From: an uncultured Prevotella sp.
GTDB taxonomy: Bacteria > Bacteroidota > Bacteroidia > Bacteroidales > Bacteroidaceae
DNA length: 41,000 nt
Reading direction: 5' to 3'
Assembly (NCBI GenBank): GCA_947174835.1
Contig: CAMWKM010000008.1
Coordinates: 1-41,000 of the forward strand
The notes beneath the pieces are model-generated. The model did no database searches. It had not been told where the DNA came from and was given only the letters and a program-made list of their open reading frames with translations. Positions 16,381 to 28,902 of this stretch are shown in pieces (position 1 is the first letter of the stretch; each line of letters opens with the position of its first letter). A program made the position numbers and the translations under genes.

Positions 16381-18420
16381 CTACCAGAGCGGCAAACGCT
16401 GCTCTTTGGGGATGTACATCTTATCACCAGGTTTTACACCGAAAGCCTCATACCAGGCATCAATGTGGGGCAGGGCACCATTGACACGCCAGCGACCCAA
16501 AGAGTGAGGATCACTCTTCGTGCGATTGCGAATCTCAGCCTCTGTGATATTGCCAGCCCAGACACCGGCATAAGCTAAAAAGAAACGCTGATCAGCCGTC
16601 AGACCGTCAATATCGGGCAGCGGATTATTCTTCGTAGCATTCTTGAAGGCTGCGTAAGCCACCTGCAAGCCTCCGTGGTCAGCCAGATTCTCGCCCAGCG
16701 TCAGACGTCCATTAGCATTCAGATCAGGCAACACCTTGATAGCTGAAAAGAAATCCGCATACTTGTCTGTACGTTCCTTAAACAGCGTTCCATCAGAAGC
16801 AGCCCACCAGTCGTGCATATTGCCATCCTTATCATACTGGCGTCCCTGATCGTCGAAACCGTGTGTCATCTCGTGACCGATTACCACACCTATAGCACCA
16901 TAGTTAAAAGCATCGTCAGCTGTCATATCGAAGAACGGCACCTGCAAGATACCTGCGGGGAAACAAATCTCGTTGGTAGTGGGGTTATAGTAGGCATTCA
17001 CCGTCTGTGGTGTCATATACCAGTCTTCATTGTCTACAGGTTTACCAGCGGTATGGTCAATATAATAGTCGTTCCAAAACTTACTGCAAGCTTTTGCATT
17101 CTCATAATAAGACTTTGACGGGTCGATAGTGAGTTTTGTCATATCAATCCATTTGTCGGGATAGCCAACCTTCACATAGAACGTATTTAGCTTCAACAAA
17201 GCGTTCACCTTAGTGGAATCGGTCATCCAATCCTGAGCGGCAATACGCTCACCCAGTGCAATCTGAAGGTTCTTCACCAGACGAATCATACGCTCTTTGG
17301 CTGCTGCCGGGAAGTAACGTTCCACATACATCTTACCAAGAGCTTGTCCCATGAAACGCTCCACCTGATTGGTAGCACGACGCCAACTGGGATGATCCTG
17401 CTGACGCCCGGACATTACCTTACCGAAGAACTCAAAATTAGCTTCACGCACCTCGTCATTCAAATAGCCTGTAGAGCCGTTTATAACACCCCACTCCATC
17501 ACATCGCGATAAACAGCCGGTTTCATCGTACCCAGCAGTTGATTGACACCTTCCATGAATGCGGGCTGTCCAACAATCAGTTCCTGCATATACTTGCTCT
17601 GCAATCCCTGAGCGTTCATCACCGCCTCAAGTTTCAGGTTGGGATATTTCTGATTAAATTCCGCCAGCGTCATCTTATTGTAGTTGGCCTGAGGATCGCG
17701 CAACTCGGTTCTACTCTTTGAAATCTTAGCCAGTGCGAGTTCCAACCCAAAAACATTCTGCATTTTTTTCGTTGCCACGCTCTTACTGAAACCAAAAAGC
17801 TGGAACATCTTAACAATATGTTTCTTGTACTCTTCACGAATCTTGATCGTAGCAGGATCGTTTTCGAGATAATAGTCCTTCATGCCGAGTGTCAGACCGC
17901 CCTGACTCACATTCAGTATATTCTGCGTAGCATTCTTCTCGTCAGCACCCATACCGGCACGGTAGAACTCAGAATCTCCATACTTTGCCATCTCCAGCTG
18001 GACAGCAAAAAGCTGGTCGATAGTCTTGGCTGCCTCTAGCTGCTTGATGAGAGGCATCACAGGGCTGACGCCTTCCTTCTCACGGCGAACAGAGTCCATA
18101 GCCAATTTATAGAGATCGGAGAGTTTTTGCTCCGTGGTTCCCATCTCATATTTATTGTTCAGCAGTTCCGACAGAATGCCGTTGATACGCTTGTTGTTGT
18201 CTTCAGCCAGGCGATCAAACGAACCATAACGCGAATAAGCAGCGGGCAACGGATTTTGCTTCATCCATCCACCACAAGCATACTCATAGAAATCATTACC
18301 CGGACATACGGAAGCATCCATATCTCCAAGATTGATACCCGATCGCAGCGGTTCCTGAGCCGAAGCGACCAGAGACATTGACATCAATGTCATAAATCCA
18401 AAAATTTTAATTAGTTGCAT
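16381..18420 (-). CDS. M13 family zinc metallopeptidase (PepO/neprilysin type)
   Basis: A 679-residue endopeptidase of family M13, with a signal peptide (residues 1-21, ending ASA before QE). It is therefore exported, probably to the periplasm or cell surface. The zinc site HEMTH is at about 516-520 and the third ligand Glu is in GENLAD near 577; NAYYNPTTNEICFPAGIL and the C-terminal R-W-R-V-N segment are also typical. These enzymes cleave oligopeptides. The length matches the family. It begins 11 bases after the ABC-F stop and is the last of three close genes led by the GH43 gene. A promoter for the next operon lies beyond its stop. Confidence 0.95.
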   Translation of the reverse strand: MQLIKIFGFMTLMSMSLVASAQEPLRSGINLGDMDASVCPGNDFYEYACGGWMKQNPLPAAYSRYGSFDRLAEDNNKRINGILSELLNNKYEMGTTEQKLSDLYKLAMDSVRREKEGVSPVMPLIKQLEAAKTIDQLFAVQLEMAKYGDSEFYRAGMGADEKNATQNILNVSQGGLTLGMKDYYLENDPATIKIREEYKKHIVKMFQLFGFSKSVATKKMQNVFGLELALAKISKSRTELRDPQANYNKMTLAEFNQKYPNLKLEAVMNAQGLQSKYMQELIVGQPAFMEGVNQLLGTMKPAVYRDVMEWGVINGSTGYLNDEVREANFEFFGKVMSGRQQDHPSWRRATNQVERFMGQALGKMYVERYFPAAAKERMIRLVKNLQIALGERIAAQDWMTDSTKVNALLKLNTFYVKVGYPDKWIDMTKLTIDPSKSYYENAKACSKFWNDYYIDHTAGKPVDNEDWYMTPQTVNAYYNPTTNEICFPAGILQVPFFDMTADDAFNYGAIGVVIGHEMTHGFDDQGRQYDKDGNMHDWWAASDGTLFKERTDKYADFFSAIKVLPDLNANGRLTLGENLADHGGLQVAYAAFKNATKNNPLPDIDGLTADQRFFLAYAGVWAGNITEAEIRNRTKSDPHSLGRWRVNGALPHIDAWYEAFGVKPGDKMYIPKEQRLPLW

Positions 18421-18431
18421 ATTTTTATTAT

Positions 18432-20372
18432 TTAAACATTTTTCAATTTCTCCGCTTCTTCCGACAATTGCTCCCAGCGTTCCACCTCTTCATCCAACTG
18501 CCGTTTGATATCAGTATATTCAGAAACCAATGTCATGTCTGAGGCATTCACGGGGTCGCAAAGCAGGCTATCCAGTTCTTTCAACCGCTGTTCCATTCTG
18601 GAAATTCTCTTCTCGCTCTCCTCTATGGCTTTCTCGGCTCGTTTCTGCCTTTTCTGTTGTTCCTTTCGTTCTGCATAATTGGTCTGATTAGATTGACCAT
18701 ATTGATCAAGTTGAGTGGCAGATATTGTTTGTTCAACTCTCTCTGTTCTTTCCAACTCACTCAACTGCGAGATATGTTTCGCCTGCAGATAATCATAGAT
18801 TCCACCAATATGTTCGCGCACCTTACCTCCGCCAAACTCAAAAACCTTTGTCACGAGACCATCGAGAAACTCACGGTCATGGCTGACAATGATAGCAGTA
18901 CCATCGAAAGCCCTGATAGCCTCCTTCAACACATCCTTAGATGGCATATCAAGATGGTTGGTCGGCTCGTCGAGCACCAACAAATTGACCGGCTCAAGCA
19001 ACAGCCGAATCATGGCCAGTCGGCTACGCTCACCACCACTGAGCACCTTCACACGTTTCTCCGAGGCTTCGCCACCAAACATGAAAGCACCCAGAATGTC
19101 GTTGATGCGCAGGCGCATTTCGCCTCTGGCTACGCGGTCAATGGTCTCGAATACCGTCAGCGACTCATCCAGCATCTGAGCCTGATTCTGGGCAAAGTAA
19201 CCTATCTGCACGTTGTGGCCAATTTTCAGTTTTCCCTCAAAAGGAATCTCACCCATCATACATTTCACGAGCGTCGACTTGCCTTCACCGTTTTTACCTA
19301 CGAAAGCCACTTTTTCCCCTCGCTTGATAGTCAGGTTTACATGGTCGAAAACAAGATGGGCATACGCTTTCTTCACCTCATCGCAAATCACAGGATAGTC
19401 TCCGGAGCGCAGACAAGGTGGGAATTTCAGATGCATGGCCGAATTGTCGACCTCATCAACTTCAACAGGCACCATCTTCTCCAGTTGGCGAAGACGCTGT
19501 TGCACCTGTACGGCCTTAGTGGGCTTATAACGGAAACGCTCCACAAAGTCACGAATATCAGCCATTTCCTTCTGCTGATTTTCGTAAGCCCGCAACTGCT
19601 GTTCACGGCGTTCCTTGCGTAGCACCACAAACTCATCGTATTTCACCCGATAGTCAACGACGCGGCCACACGAGATTTCCAGCGTGCGGTTGGACACATT
19701 ATTGATGAAAGCACGGTCATGGCTGACCAGCACCACAGCCCCGCTCCATACGGCCAACAACTGCTCAAGCCATTGGATTGATTCAATATCAAGATGGTTA
19801 GTCGGCTCGTCAAGCAACAGCACATCCGGCCTACGAAGCAGAATCTTTGCCAGTTCGATACGCATTCGCCAGCCGCCTGAAAATTCGCTCGTGGGACGAT
19901 CGAAATCTGTTCGTTCAAAGCCGAGTCCAGTCAACGTGCGCTCTATTTCTGCCTCATAGCCTTCGGCCCCTAACATCTGGTAGCGTTCGTGTTCTGCGGT
20001 AAAGCTCTCCACCAGTGCCATATAGTCATCGCTATCGTAGTCGGTACGTTCATTCAGTTGGCGTTCCATCCGCCGGATACGGTCGGCCATATTCTGAATA
20101 TCAGCAAAGGCCTTCTGTGCCTCCTGCCGCACGGTGGTGTCGTCCTGCAAGATCATCACCTGTGGCAGATAGCCGATGGTCGTGTCAGTAGCCACACTAA
20201 CAGTTCCTTCCGTAGGTTGCTCCATTCCACAGAGAATCTTCAGCATCGTCGATTTACCGGCACCATTCTTACCGACCAACGCAATACGGTCTTTAGCGTT
20301 TATCACGAAAGTGGCATCGCTGAACAGGGGTTTCACCCCAAACTCCACTTTGAGTCCTTCTACCGATACCAT
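18432..20372 (-). CDS. ABC-F family ATPase
   Basis: A 646-residue soluble protein with two ABC domains and no membrane segments. Domain 1 has GKNGAGKST, the signature EFSGGWRMRIELAK and LLLDEPTNHLD. Domain 2 has GKNGEGKST, LSGGERSRLAMIRLL and LVLDEPTNHLD. A charged linker lies between them and the last 90 residues form a coiled coil. This is the ABC-F layout of ribosome-associated factors (EttA, Uup, YheS and antibiotic-resistance proteins). The GGW signature resembles the Uup/YheS side, but I cannot fix the subfamily, and nothing marks it as a resistance gene. Its ATG is one base past the GH43 stop, and the M13 gene follows after 11 bases. Confidence 0.93.
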   Translation of the reverse strand: MVSVEGLKVEFGVKPLFSDATFVINAKDRIALVGKNGAGKSTMLKILCGMEQPTEGTVSVATDTTIGYLPQVMILQDDTTVRQEAQKAFADIQNMADRIRRMERQLNERTDYDSDDYMALVESFTAEHERYQMLGAEGYEAEIERTLTGLGFERTDFDRPTSEFSGGWRMRIELAKILLRRPDVLLLDEPTNHLDIESIQWLEQLLAVWSGAVVLVSHDRAFINNVSNRTLEISCGRVVDYRVKYDEFVVLRKERREQQLRAYENQQKEMADIRDFVERFRYKPTKAVQVQQRLRQLEKMVPVEVDEVDNSAMHLKFPPCLRSGDYPVICDEVKKAYAHLVFDHVNLTIKRGEKVAFVGKNGEGKSTLVKCMMGEIPFEGKLKIGHNVQIGYFAQNQAQMLDESLTVFETIDRVARGEMRLRINDILGAFMFGGEASEKRVKVLSGGERSRLAMIRLLLEPVNLLVLDEPTNHLDMPSKDVLKEAIRAFDGTAIIVSHDREFLDGLVTKVFEFGGGKVREHIGGIYDYLQAKHISQLSELERTERVEQTISATQLDQYGQSNQTNYAERKEQQKRQKRAEKAIEESEKRISRMEQRLKELDSLLCDPVNASDMTLVSEYTDIKRQLDEEVERWEQLSEEAEKLKNV

Positions 20373-20373
20373 C

Positions 20374-22491
20374 CTACTTCACCTCCTCCCAGCGCATTAC
20401 TGCACCATTTCTTCTGGCAGGGTCGGCTCCCTTAAAGTCCATTGAGTAGGGACTGCCTGTCAGGGGGCTCTTGCCTATATAAAGATGTGTACGCATTGAC
20501 ATGAGCATGAACTCACCTGCCAGATAATCTTGCCAGAGGAACACTTCTGCCTTCGATTCGTCAGTAGTCAAACGCACGTCACCGGGAAGTCCGAGTCCGG
20601 ACACCCACACGTAACGGCCATCCTCACACTGCAACGCTACCTGCCCCATTCCCTTGTCTATCAAGCGGAAATGGGTTTCCTTTGTGTTATTCTTATCGCC
20701 TGTATCATACATCAGTCCATGAGGCATGGCATACATGGGGCGTCCTGTAGCCAGATTGATGATACGGAAAGTTTTTCCGTAAGGTATGTTCCTGCTGCGG
20801 TCTGCCATAGGTTCCTCGACGGTAAAGTTGTCGAACTCGGCATAGCCACCCTTCTTTCCATCTTTATTAAAAGCAAAGAGAGCATGGCGCGAGCCCTGAA
20901 AGGTCGTCAACTGATATGACAGCGGCATCACACGCCCCAAGGGCAGAAAGTTCTCACCGTCAGTAGAATAGGCATACTGGGCCTGATTGTTGTCGAAATC
21001 GCCCATCATGCGCAACCAGATTCGGGTAATCGGCATCGGGTGTTGGGAAAGGGCGACATCAATAGTATCATTGTCAGCCTGCCAGAACCAGCGCAAAGTC
21101 AAATCCGTTCCTTGTTTCACAACGCCAATCCACGAACAAGGAACATTGATATTGCCCAATCCGGCCACATCGCCATCCTTCATCCCTTTTACCAGCAATT
21201 CCACTGTCGTTACCGACGAAGGGCCTATAACACGCTGAGTGAGCGAGTTACGAGCCCACATCAACTGGTCGGCAGGCATGGTCTGCAAACGCAGTTTTCC
21301 CCCTTTGAGGCTCCACATCTTGTCGTCAGGATTGTGGTTCCACTGCCAAATACGCCCCAATTGCTTACCATCAAAGTTTTCCGAACGGACATACGGAGCA
21401 TACGGTTTCGCCAATTCACTGCCACCGAGTTTCTCCCCGATCTGGACATCAGGCTTAAACCATGTGCGAGGCGCACGTCCCAAGTTGCCTTCCAGTCCCA
21501 CAAAGGGCCAACCGTCTTTCCATGTAACGGGAGCCAGCGTTGTGGTACGTCCTATAGAATGGAAGTCCATCATCAGCAATGCCCACCATTGCCCGTTCCG
21601 GTCCTCGACGATACCGCCTTGATGAATATTCGTACAGGCTGTTGCATTGACGTCAGCCTGCGGAATCTTGAACTTCGAGCCGTCGGGCACAATGCGGCCT
21701 TGCCACTGAGTAATGGGAGCCGGATAGTAGCCGAAAGTCTCATCGGCTGTGATGACACACGTTTCATAAGGCCCCCAGATGCTCTTGGAACGTGAACAGA
21801 GTGTGCGACCATTAGGCCTATAGTCAGTGGAAATCAGATAGTACATCCCATTGATTTTATATATATGATGCCCCTCGCCTACAGCCGATCCGTTAGGAAT
21901 AATCACGCGATCGGTTTCCTCGATGGGACCGCTCATGTCGGGCTTCAGTTCCGTGCAGTGCACCTCGCCATAGCCGTGAATGGCATAGATTTTACCATCG
22001 TCGTCGAAAAGCACGCTTAAATCGTAGATTCTACCCTTCATATTGTGATGTTCCCAAGGCCCGCGAATATCTTTTGCGGTATAGCACTGGAGGCCCTTGC
22101 CATTAACATTCGAGAAGACATAGAACTGTCCGTTGGCATAGCGTATGGCCGGTGCCCAGATACCCTCACCATAGATCTCGCCACGATTCTTTCCCGAAGG
22201 GCCGCTGAGCGAGAAGGCCGGGTCGTCGAAGTCGAAGCGGTCGAAGCAATAGGCAACATTCTCCCAGTTCACGAGGTCCTTCGAATGCAGGATTACCAGT
22301 CCCGGCACGGAATGCATCGTGGTGCCGGCCATATAATAGTCGTTGCCCACCCTCAGAACATCAGGGTCGGAAAACTCATCGTAGAACAGCGGATTCGTAT
22401 AGGTTCCGTTTCCGTTATCGGCAGTCCACGACTGGGCCTGCACGCCGACAGAAAACATTGCCAAGACGAAGTATAATACGAAGTATTTCAT
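20374..22491 (-). CDS. GH43 family glycoside hydrolase (beta-xylosidase/arabinofuranosidase type)
   Basis: A 705-residue secreted enzyme with a signal peptide ending VQA at about residue 19. The five-bladed propeller spans about 30-330: the catalytic base lies in FSDPD (Asp42), the modulator Asp157 is in YDLSVLFDDDG, and the catalytic acid Glu206 is in VGEGHH. A beta-sandwich domain (about 370-560, DUF1349/GH43_C2 like) follows, and a C-terminal segment (about 580-700) may be a small carbohydrate-binding trefoil. This order fits GH43 subfamilies acting on xylan, arabinoxylan or arabinan. It has its own promoter and heads a close three-gene run with an ABC-F protein and an M13 peptidase. No SusC/SusD pair or other polysaccharide-utilisation gene is beside it. 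Confidence 0.93.
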   Translation of the reverse strand: MKYFVLYFVLAMFSVGVQAQSWTADNGNGTYTNPLFYDEFSDPDVLRVGNDYYMAGTTMHSVPGLVILHSKDLVNWENVAYCFDRFDFDDPAFSLSGPSGKNRGEIYGEGIWAPAIRYANGQFYVFSNVNGKGLQCYTAKDIRGPWEHHNMKGRIYDLSVLFDDDGKIYAIHGYGEVHCTELKPDMSGPIEETDRVIIPNGSAVGEGHHIYKINGMYYLISTDYRPNGRTLCSRSKSIWGPYETCVITADETFGYYPAPITQWQGRIVPDGSKFKIPQADVNATACTNIHQGGIVEDRNGQWWALLMMDFHSIGRTTTLAPVTWKDGWPFVGLEGNLGRAPRTWFKPDVQIGEKLGGSELAKPYAPYVRSENFDGKQLGRIWQWNHNPDDKMWSLKGGKLRLQTMPADQLMWARNSLTQRVIGPSSVTTVELLVKGMKDGDVAGLGNINVPCSWIGVVKQGTDLTLRWFWQADNDTIDVALSQHPMPITRIWLRMMGDFDNNQAQYAYSTDGENFLPLGRVMPLSYQLTTFQGSRHALFAFNKDGKKGGYAEFDNFTVEEPMADRSRNIPYGKTFRIINLATGRPMYAMPHGLMYDTGDKNNTKETHFRLIDKGMGQVALQCEDGRYVWVSGLGLPGDVRLTTDESKAEVFLWQDYLAGEFMLMSMRTHLYIGKSPLTGSPYSMDFKGADPARRNGAVMRWEEVK

Positions 22492-22521
22492 TGAGCCATT
22501 TTGTTTTTTCTAATTCCCCGA

Positions 22522-22552
22522 CAAAGGTACAACTTTTTCGCGACATTACAAA
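22522..22552 (-). promoter_or_regulatory. Promoter of the GH43/ABC-F/M13 unit
   Basis: TACCTTTG (22522-22529) and TTTG (22549-22552) on the minus strand, 19 bases apart, lie 30 bases before the GH43 ATG at 22491. Confidence 0.7.
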
Positions 22553-22598
22553 ACATTAGTGTAGATTTTTTGCAGAGTATATAAATAGTGATTTGTCA

Positions 22599-22787
22599 CT
22601 TTTGCTGCATTGTTGCATTGTTGCATTGCTGCATTAAGGATTTTCGATATGCAGATGCGAAAGAATATATATATTATATTTATATTATTATATATATTAT
22701 AATATATATAATAATATACTTTCTTATCTCATCATTTCGTGCATAAGGTCAAAATGCTTAATGCAGCAATGCAGCAATGCAGCAAAG
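22599..22787. repeat. Long inverted repeat of 8-bp units around an AT-only core
   Basis: The left arm (22599-22644) has four 8-bp units of the type GCTGCATT or GTTGCATT, then AAGGATTTT. The right arm (22751-22787) has three GCTGCATT units in the opposite orientation, with AAGCATTTT on the reverse strand. Between them 22662-22718 is almost purely A and T with internal palindromes, bounded by GAAAG and CTTTC. Another inverted repeat, CTTCGCA/TGCGAAG, lies at 22801-22830. No real gene was found in 22492-22985. Iteron-like arrays beside an AT-rich core recall replication or MITE-like elements, but no initiator or transposase gene is nearby. Confidence 0.7.
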
Positions 22788-22931
22788 CAACATTCCCACT
22801 CTTCGCAGAGCGTCTGAGGCGTTTGCGAAGGGTAAGTTTCGCGGATGCCCTGCATGAACGAGTTATTTACATTTTTTAAGACTCGGAGGTAGTTTTGTTG
22901 ATAGATTTTCACAGGTTGCGAGAGGACGATT

Positions 22932-22963
22932 TTTGGCGGTTGGCGAAAAAAGCAGTAACTTTG
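22932..22963 (+). promoter_or_regulatory. Promoter of the DUF5686 gene
   Basis: TTTG (22932-22935) and TAACTTTG (22956-22963) are separated by 20 bases. The ATG at 22986 is 22 bases past the -7 box. Confidence 0.75.
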
Positions 22964-22985
22964 CAGCCGATTAGCAAGAATATAC

Positions 22986-25547
22986 ATGAAACGAGTATTG
23001 GCCATATCGCTCCTCCTCTGTCTGACACTGGCCGCATGGGCACAGCAGATTACAGGCTACGTCATCGACGATGCCACGGGAGATTCCATACCCTTTGCCA
23101 GTGTGGTTTACAAAGGGCATAACGTGGCAGTTGTCAGCGATAGCCACGGCCATTACACCATTAACCGTCACGAGGGATGGAACCTGACCTACAGTGCAGT
23201 GGGCTACAAGTCGCACACTGTCCAGATAAACAGCAAGACCAGACACAAACTGAATATCAAACTGAAACCCGACTCCAAGCAATTACAGGAGGTAAAAGTA
23301 CGTTCAAAACGCAACCGCTACAGTCGAAAAAACAACCCTGCAGTCGAACTGATGCGACGCGTGGTGGCGGCCAAGAAGGTGAACAATCTGCGCAACAACG
23401 ATTTCTTCGAATACTACAAATACGAGAAACTGACTCTTGCCCTGAACGACCTGAAGCCGGAACAAATGGAGCACCCTCCATTCAGCAAGACACCTTGGCT
23501 GGTTGAGCAAGTAGAAACCAGCAACTATACGGGTAAGCTCATTCTGCCCATCAGTGTCGATGAGACTGTATCACGGAAAATCTACCGCAAGGTTCCCAAA
23601 TCAGAGAAGACCATCGTCACAGGTCAGACCTCTAAAGGCATCAACGATTTCTTTCAAACCGGCGACATCATCAATACGGTGGTCAAGGATGTTTTTACCG
23701 ATGTAGACCTCTACGAAGACCGCATCCGGCTGCTGCAGCGCCCTTTTATCTCGCCCATGTCGAATGAAGGCATCAATTTCTATCGTTTCTACATAGAAGA
23801 CACACTGATGGTGGGCAACGAACGCTGCATTCATCTGAACTTCCTCCCCAACAATATGCAGGACATGGGCTTTCGGGGCGACCTGTATATACTCGACGAC
23901 TCGACATTGCACATCCGCCGCGCCCAACTGACAATCCCTAAGCAAAGCAATGTGAATTTTGTTGAGAGTATGCAGGTGACACAGGAGTTTGAGCAACTAT
24001 CCGACGGCCAATGGGTGCAGACCATCGACGACATGGTGACAGAACTGAGCCTGTTCAATTTCTCACAGAGTGTACTTGTGACCCGCACCACCCGTATGTC
24101 CGATTACGCCTTCGCCCCACTGCCCGAAAAGCTTTTCCACAACCGCAGCAACCAGATAGTGGAAGCCAATGCAGAGATGCGCGATGAGAAGTTCTGGAAC
24201 AAATACCGTCAGGTTGAACTGACCAGAAGCGAAAGCAAAATGAGTGCCTTCATCAACAACATCACCAACACCAAAGGGATGAAGTATGTCATTTTCGGAT
24301 TGAAGACACTCTTCGAGAACTCCTTGGAAACAGGCGACCCTAACTATCTGGATATTTGTCCGGTGAACACATTCCTGAGTCGCAACTACGTGGATGGATG
24401 GCGCAGCCGACTGAGTGCCAAAACGACAGCCAACCTAAATAGCCACTTCTTCCTCTCCGGCTACTACGCTCACGGCTGGAGCAGCAAGAAGAACTATTAT
24501 AATATCGAGGGCACCTATTCGCTAAATGCCAAAGACTATCTGCCCCATGAGTTCCCAAGGCGCACGCTGACCCTTCAGAGCACCTACGATGTCTGTTCGC
24601 CCAGCGACCGTTTCATGGATGTCGATAAGGATAATGTATTCGTAGCACTGAAGTGGACTAAGACAGACAAGATGATGCTATATAATCGTCAGAAACTGAC
24701 TTTCGAGTATGAAACAAACTGGGGACTGAAGACAACCCTCTTTGGCAAAGCCGAGGAAAACGAGGCCTGCGGTGCCATGTCGTTCCGCACGCTCAACATG
24801 AAGCCAATGACTCCGGATATGCAATGCAAGACGGGTAACGGAGAACGGCTGCGCACCACGGAGCTTGGTGTCTCGCTACGCTATGCGCCCGGTGAAACCT
24901 ATATCAACAATAAGCTACGCCGCCGCGTCATAAATCTTGACGCACCCGTTATCAGCATCAGCTACACGATGGGAATGAAAGGCGTACTGGGCGGCAGCTA
25001 CGACTACCATTTCACCGAGGCCCACCTGTTCAAACGCTTTTGGCTGAGTAGCTGGGGTAAGATGGATGTTCATCTGAAGGGTGGCAAACAGTGGAACCAA
25101 GTACCCTACCCACTACTTATACATCCCGCTGCCAACCAATCGTATATCATTGCTCCGGAGACATTCAATCTGATCAGACCAATGGAATTCATCAACGACA
25201 AATATGTGTCGCTGATGATGTCTTGGGACATGAACGGTAAGTTATTCAATCGTGTACCCATAGTCAAGCACCTCCATTGGCGCGAGTATCTGGGTATCAG
25301 AATGATGTGGGGCTCTCTGTCAGACAAGAACAATCCTTACCTGCCCGAGAATGCAGGCAGCACAAGGCTAATGTATTTCCCTGAAAATTGCTATCTGATG
25401 ACAAACAAACCCTATACGGAAGTGGTAGTGGGTGTGCACAACATCTTCCAATTTTTCCGTGTAGAATACGTGCGACGTCTGAGTTACAGAAACTTACCCG
25501 ACAGTCCACGCTGGGGCATACGCTACGTGGCAGCACTGAGTTTCTGA
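22986..25547 (+). CDS. DUF5686 outer-membrane-type protein with CarboxypepD-like N-terminal domain
   Basis: An 853-residue protein with a signal peptide (residues 1-19, ending AWA). Residues about 20-105 are a carboxypeptidase-regulatory-like domain, seen from ITGYVIDDATGDSIPFASVVYKG and YSAVGYKSHTVQI. The remainder matches the DUF5686 family as I know it, from PAVELMRRVVAAKK near residue 118 to beta-strand-rich sequence through to a terminal Phe, as in an outer-membrane barrel. The function of the family is not established; a role in envelope maintenance is a guess. The gene stands alone on the plus strand with a strong promoter, and ends ten bases from the converging B3/4 gene. Confidence 0.9.
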   Translation: MKRVLAISLLLCLTLAAWAQQITGYVIDDATGDSIPFASVVYKGHNVAVVSDSHGHYTINRHEGWNLTYSAVGYKSHTVQINSKTRHKLNIKLKPDSKQLQEVKVRSKRNRYSRKNNPAVELMRRVVAAKKVNNLRNNDFFEYYKYEKLTLALNDLKPEQMEHPPFSKTPWLVEQVETSNYTGKLILPISVDETVSRKIYRKVPKSEKTIVTGQTSKGINDFFQTGDIINTVVKDVFTDVDLYEDRIRLLQRPFISPMSNEGINFYRFYIEDTLMVGNERCIHLNFLPNNMQDMGFRGDLYILDDSTLHIRRAQLTIPKQSNVNFVESMQVTQEFEQLSDGQWVQTIDDMVTELSLFNFSQSVLVTRTTRMSDYAFAPLPEKLFHNRSNQIVEANAEMRDEKFWNKYRQVELTRSESKMSAFINNITNTKGMKYVIFGLKTLFENSLETGDPNYLDICPVNTFLSRNYVDGWRSRLSAKTTANLNSHFFLSGYYAHGWSSKKNYYNIEGTYSLNAKDYLPHEFPRRTLTLQSTYDVCSPSDRFMDVDKDNVFVALKWTKTDKMMLYNRQKLTFEYETNWGLKTTLFGKAEENEACGAMSFRTLNMKPMTPDMQCKTGNGERLRTTELGVSLRYAPGETYINNKLRRRVINLDAPVISISYTMGMKGVLGGSYDYHFTEAHLFKRFWLSSWGKMDVHLKGGKQWNQVPYPLLIHPAANQSYIIAPETFNLIRPMEFINDKYVSLMMSWDMNGKLFNRVPIVKHLHWREYLGIRMMWGSLSDKNNPYLPENAGSTRLMYFPENCYLMTNKPYTEVVVGVHNIFQFFRVEYVRRLSYRNLPDSPRWGIRYVAALSF

Positions 25548-25556
25548 AAAACAGCC

Positions 25557-28321
<2,765 letters not shown>

Positions 28322-28330
28322 CCTGCGATT

Positions 28331-28789
28331 ATGGACAACCCGCTGAAAATCCTCCCTCTCATCTGGCGTGCCCGACGACCCAGCCGTATCACAGATATGC
28401 CAACCCTGCGCAACAACTTCTGGATGCGTGGGGCTTATGCCGGATTGACCTTTTTCGGCAATATCATTGCCTCTAACGACGAGGGTGTCAAGGCTTTCGA
28501 CCGGAAAGGCAGCCGCATGAAAAATCACGAAATGATCCACCTGCGTCAAGCGCAGTCGACCCACGACTCATGGCTATTATTCTACCTGCTCTATGGCTGG
28601 TATTATTTGAGGGCCCTGCCACTCAACCGGAAAATGAAGAATGCAGCCTATTGGCTCAACCCATTTGAAATGGAAGCCTACGCTCATGAACACGATATGA
28701 ACTACTTAAAGCAGGGCAAAGCCACAGAGTGGCGTCACTATGCCAAGATGAAGCCCGGCGAACGTCTACAGAGGTTCGGACCGAAGTAA
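28331..28789 (+). CDS. Small protein with HExxH motif, possible zinc metallopeptidase
   Basis: A 152-residue protein. A longer frame exists upstream to 28013, but that part is antisense to ligA, and the promoter box at 28314-28321 supports the ATG at 28331. The sequence has HEMIH near residue 74 (in MKNHEMIHLRQAQ), matching HExxH, then a hydrophobic stretch WLLFYLLYGWYYL and later NPFEMEAYAHEHD, where a Glu or His could provide the third metal ligand. That pattern recalls minimal M48/M56-like peptidases, but I do not recognise a named family. The gene is followed by trmD on the same strand, 113 bases later, with a separate promoter. Confidence 0.7.
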   Translation: MDNPLKILPLIWRARRPSRITDMPTLRNNFWMRGAYAGLTFFGNIIASNDEGVKAFDRKGSRMKNHEMIHLRQAQSTHDSWLLFYLLYGWYYLRALPLNRKMKNAAYWLNPFEMEAYAHEHDMNYLKQGKATEWRHYAKMKPGERLQRFGPK

Positions 28790-28822
28790 TCTACAGATTT
28801 ATAATAAAAAGGTTGGAAAATA

Positions 28823-28854
28823 TTTGTGCGTATAGAAAAAATATCCTAAATTTG
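28823..28854 (+). promoter_or_regulatory. Promoter of trmD
   Basis: TTTG (28823-28826) and TAAATTTG (28847-28854) are 20 bases apart. The ATG at 28903 follows after 48 bases. Confidence 0.75.
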
Positions 28855-28902
28855 CAAATCGTTAAGTGCTACAGCCTAACGAAAAAACAATAAATTTCAT
28901 CA

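Noticed and set aside
18432..20372. Antibiotic-resistance call for the ABC-F protein
   Set aside because: Its sequence gives no resistance-specific feature, and it sits in a glycosidase/peptidase unit rather than beside mobile DNA.
22724..23005. Minus-strand frame of 93 codons
   Set aside because: It overlaps the DUF5686 start and promoter and the right arm of the inverted repeat; its sequence partly translates the 8-bp repeats.
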